Source: Bacillota bacterium
GTDB taxonomy: Bacteria; Bacillota; Dethiobacteria; SKNC01
DNA: 59,963 bases
Direction: 5' to 3'
NCBI GenBank assembly: GCA_007120745.1
Contig: SKNC01000091.1
Span: 1 to 59,963, forward strand
Positions 57,818 through 59,963 of this stretch are shown here, one piece after another (the first letter of the stretch is position 1; each line of letters begins with the position of its first letter). The notes below the pieces were generated by a model. It was not told the DNA's origin and made no database searches. It saw only the letters and a program-made list of their open reading frames with translations. A program made the translations under genes and the position numbers.

Positions 57818-59650
57818 ATGTGTGGAATCGTTGGATACATTGGAACTCAACAGGCCTGTCCTATATTGATCGAAGGTTTAAAAAAATTGGAATACCGCGG
57901 ATATGATTCTGCAGGAGTTGCCCTCCTGAACGGGGGGTATATAGACATAATAAAAACAGTGGGGAGGCTTTATGACCTGGAACAAAAACTAGATGGGGTT
58001 TCACCTGAGGGCAGCATGGGAATCGGGCATACCCGTTGGGCTACCCACGGACGCCCCTCGGACGTTAATTCTCATCCCCACAAAGCCTGCGATAGTGATT
58101 TTGTGGTGGTGCACAATGGAATCGTGGAAAACTACCTGGAGTTAAAGGGTTGGCTCACTGCCCGGGGGCACGTTTTTTGCTCCGAAACAGATACAGAGGT
58201 GTTAGCCCATCTGGTAGAAAACTATTACCAGGGTGACCTGCTGGAGGCTGTACGGAAAGCGGTTTCTAAAGTGGAAGGTTCGTATGCCATGGCAGTAATG
58301 TCCGACCGGGAAAAAGATAAAATTGTATGCGTAAGGAAGGAAAGTCCCCTGGTCATCGGACTGGGGAACGGAGAGCAGTTTATCGCCTCGGATATTCCGG
58401 CAATTCTCAATCATACCCGGGAAACCTATATTATGGATGACGGAGAAATTGCCGTGGTTCAAATTGATGATGTTTCAATTTACAATGGAAGCGGAAGTAA
58501 AGTAAATAAACAGGTATTCAAAGTGAACTGGGATCAGCAGGCGGCGGAAAAGGGAGGTTTTGAGCACTTTATGCTCAAGGAAATCTATGAACAGCCTCCA
58601 GCCATCAAAGATACTTTGAAGGATCGTCTGAACGTTCTCGATTACAAAGTAGAACTTAAGGAACTCAGCCTGGAGAACCAGTACCTGAAAAACCTCAATA
58701 AAATATTCATTGTAGCCTGCGGCACCGCGTATCATGCAGGGCTCATCGGAAAACATGTGATAGAAAAGATGACCCGCATACCCGTCGAGGTGGAGCTGGC
58801 TTCCGAATACCGGTACCGGGACCCTATCATTGACCCGGAAAAAAATTTAGTGATGGTAATCAGCCAGTCTGGAGAAACGGCAGATACCCTGGCAGCCATG
58901 AAACTTTCTAAAGGAATGGGGGCCAAAGTGCTGGCGGTGACCAATGTAGTGGGAAGTTCCGTATCCCGGGAGGCAGACTCTGTTATTTATACCTGGGCAG
59001 GCCCAGAGATTGCCGTGGCTTCCACAAAAGCTTATATAACCCAGTTGGTAGCCATGTATCTTTGGGGATTGCACATAGCTCAGTTAAAAGAAACCCTCTC
59101 CCGGGATCAGGTTACAAAAATCATAGATGGTTTGAGACGCATTCCCAGTCAGGTTCAGGCCATCCTGGAGCAGGCACCAAAGGTTGAAAACATCGCTGAA
59201 ACTGTCCATCAAAAGGAAGATCTTTTCTTCATAGGAAGGGGCCTGGACTACGCCGTAGCCCAGGAGGGTTCACTGAAGTTGAAGGAAATATCCTATATCC
59301 ATGCGGAAGCCTATGCAGCGGGGGAACTAAAGCACGGCACCCTGGCCCTGGTTACCGAGGATACACCGGTAATGGCAGTAATAACTCAAAAAGATATATA
59401 TGAAAAGACCCTGAGCAACATTAAAGAAGTCAAGGCCCGGGATGCGTATGTAATTGCGGTAACCGTTAAAAGCAATCAATCCATAGAAAGTGAAGTGGAC
59501 GAAGTGTTTTACGTCCCTGAAAATGAAAATATCCTGATGCCCCTTTTGACCGTTGTACCCCTTCAGCTTTTGGCTTACTACGCCGCTCTAATGAGGGGCT
59601 GTGACGTCGATAAGCCCAGAAATTTGGCCAAAAGCGTTACTGTGGAATAA
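57818..59650 (+). CDS. glmS: Glutamine-fructose-6-phosphate aminotransferase (isomerizing) GlmS
   Basis: First step of amino-sugar synthesis: fructose-6-phosphate plus glutamine to glucosamine-6-phosphate. 610 residues: N-terminal glutaminase domain with nucleophile Cys2 (MCGIVGYIG), GHTRWATHG near 72-80 and HNGIVEN near 98; two SIS sugar-isomerase domains (about 290-430 and 460-600) with SQSGETADT near 349; and the conserved end KPRNLAKSVTVE. ATGGGGGTAATC lies just before the ATG. Controlled by the glmS ribozyme upstream. Confidence 0.98.
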   Translation: MCGIVGYIGTQQACPILIEGLKKLEYRGYDSAGVALLNGGYIDIIKTVGRLYDLEQKLDGVSPEGSMGIGHTRWATHGRPSDVNSHPHKACDSDFVVVHNGIVENYLELKGWLTARGHVFCSETDTEVLAHLVENYYQGDLLEAVRKAVSKVEGSYAMAVMSDREKDKIVCVRKESPLVIGLGNGEQFIASDIPAILNHTRETYIMDDGEIAVVQIDDVSIYNGSGSKVNKQVFKVNWDQQAAEKGGFEHFMLKEIYEQPPAIKDTLKDRLNVLDYKVELKELSLENQYLKNLNKIFIVACGTAYHAGLIGKHVIEKMTRIPVEVELASEYRYRDPIIDPEKNLVMVISQSGETADTLAAMKLSKGMGAKVLAVTNVVGSSVSREADSVIYTWAGPEIAVASTKAYITQLVAMYLWGLHIAQLKETLSRDQVTKIIDGLRRIPSQVQAILEQAPKVENIAETVHQKEDLFFIGRGLDYAVAQEGSLKLKEISYIHAEAYAAGELKHGTLALVTEDTPVMAVITQKDIYEKTLSNIKEVKARDAYVIAVTVKSNQSIESEVDEVFYVPENENILMPLLTVVPLQLLAYYAALMRGCDVDKPRNLAKSVTVE

Positions 59651-59794
59651 GTTAGTCTGCCTTGAAAACCTAATAATTATTATGTGGAGGTCTATAGATA
59701 CCAAATTTAATAATATTACATTTCAAAATGGGGAGATTATAAAGAAACTAGATAAAATTAAATAAAAAAATAGCTATAATTGATCCGATTACTG

Positions 59795-59819
59795 GTCACA
59801 TTTAGATCGAAAATGTGAC
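59795..59819. promoter_or_regulatory. Palindrome upstream of the HicB-like gene (possible operator)
   Basis: GTCACATTT (59795-59803) and AAATGTGAC (59811-59819) form a perfect 9-base inverted repeat with a 7-base spacer, ending one base before the TTGTAA -35 of the promoter. No T run follows, so it is not a terminator. Antitoxins such as HicB often bind palindromes near their own promoters. Confidence 0.6.
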
Positions 59820-59820
59820 A

Positions 59821-59850
59821 TTGTAAAAATAGTTAGGAAAGGGGTATAAT
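59821..59850 (+). promoter_or_regulatory. Promoter for the HicB-like gene
   Basis: TTGTAA (59821-59826) and TATAAT (59845-59850) with an 18-base spacer, 20 bases before the start codon. The 220-base glmS-hicB gap otherwise holds AT-rich DNA with the palindrome and no gene. Confidence 0.6.
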
Positions 59851-59870
59851 TAAATTTGGAGGTGATTGGT

Positions 59871-59963
59871 GTGAGAAGCTATCCCGTAATTATTGAACAG
59901 GATGAGACCGGCTACGTTGTATCTTGCCCTGTTTTTAAAGGATGTTATTCTCAAGGGGATACA
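59871..59963 (+). CDS. HicB-family antitoxin-like protein (partial, runs off the window)
   Basis: Only the first 31 codons are present. The start is GTG 59871 after TTTGGAGGTGAT. The sequence (SYPVIIEQDETGYVVSCP, then KGCYSQGDT) matches the N-terminal strand-turn of HicB/UPF0150 proteins: a hydrophobic strand, D-x-x-G-Y, a V-P-x-x-x-G-C-type stretch and the S-x-G-D that precedes the first helix. HicB usually pairs with a HicA toxin RNase, often the adjacent gene. None is seen upstream, so it would lie beyond the end of the window, or this is an orphan. Confidence 0.75.
   Translation, partial: MRSYPVIIEQDETGYVVSCPVFKGCYSQGDT

Noticed and set aside
59682..59765. Small 27-residue open frame after glmS
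   Set aside because: No ribosome binding site, AT-rich chance composition and no family resemblance.
1..59963. tRNA or rRNA genes
   Set aside because: No rRNA-like stretch or tRNA cloverleaf was recognised in any gap by eye; a covariance-model scan would be needed to exclude small RNAs completely.

Overview
The window reads as chromosomal core DNA of an endospore-forming, low-to-moderate GC member of the Firmicutes (Clostridia-like). The evidence is spoIVFA/spoIVFB-like and cwlD sporulation genes, strong AGGAGG-type ribosome binding sites, many TTG/GTG starts, an L7Ae-like gene between rpoC and rpsL, a KOW gene between map and infA, a cdaA-cdaR-glmM-glmS block with a glmS ribozyme, and zinc-binding forms of S4, S14, L24 and L36. 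I cannot name a species. Nearly all genes lie on the plus strand; the only minus-strand genes are a chromate-transporter pair. I see no tRNA, rRNA, CRISPR array, prophage or insertion sequence.

Layout. 1-2.2 kb: apbE, a stand-alone NusG domain II protein and a Gx-transporter/HepI-like membrane protein, a trio resembling part of a flavin-based extracytosolic electron-transfer locus. 2.2-9.2 kb: maf, radC and the rod-shape operon mreB-mreC-mreD-mrdA-rodA, without the minCD genes often found there. 9.3-15.6 kb: spoIVFA/spoIVFB-like genes, an uncharacterised radical SAM pair (TIGR03960/TIGR03936 type) and an RNase E/G gene. 15.9-43.1 kb: rpoB-rpoC, the L7Ae-like gene, the str genes (rpsL, rpsG, fusA, tuf), then the S10, spc and alpha clusters without interruption to rplQ; adk is missing between secY and map. 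43.1-47.6 kb: ecfA1-ecfA2-ecfT, truA, rplM, rpsI. 47.7-48.9 kb: two short chromate transporter genes in reverse. 49.1-57.4 kb: cwlD, the AmmeMemoRadiSam pair, an alanine/glycine:cation symporter, then cdaA-cdaR-glmM. 57.5-59.7 kb: glmS ribozyme and glmS. The window ends inside a HicB-like gene preceded by a palindrome.

How it fits together. Three themes dominate: transcription and translation machinery; envelope growth (MreBCD/PBP2/RodA elongasome, GlmM/GlmS supply of UDP-GlcNAc precursor, c-di-AMP synthesis by CdaA/CdaR); and sporulation (SpoIVFA/B, CwlD). Unusual points are the direct junction of rng to rpoB, where rplU-rpmA-obg and rplKAJL would normally be, a roughly 130-residue acidic tail on RpoB, an aspartate in place of the catalytic glutamate in the SpoIVFB-like protease (HDFFH), a family of short palindromic repeats around a GGGACGGTTCT core between operons, and two poorly understood conserved radical SAM systems.
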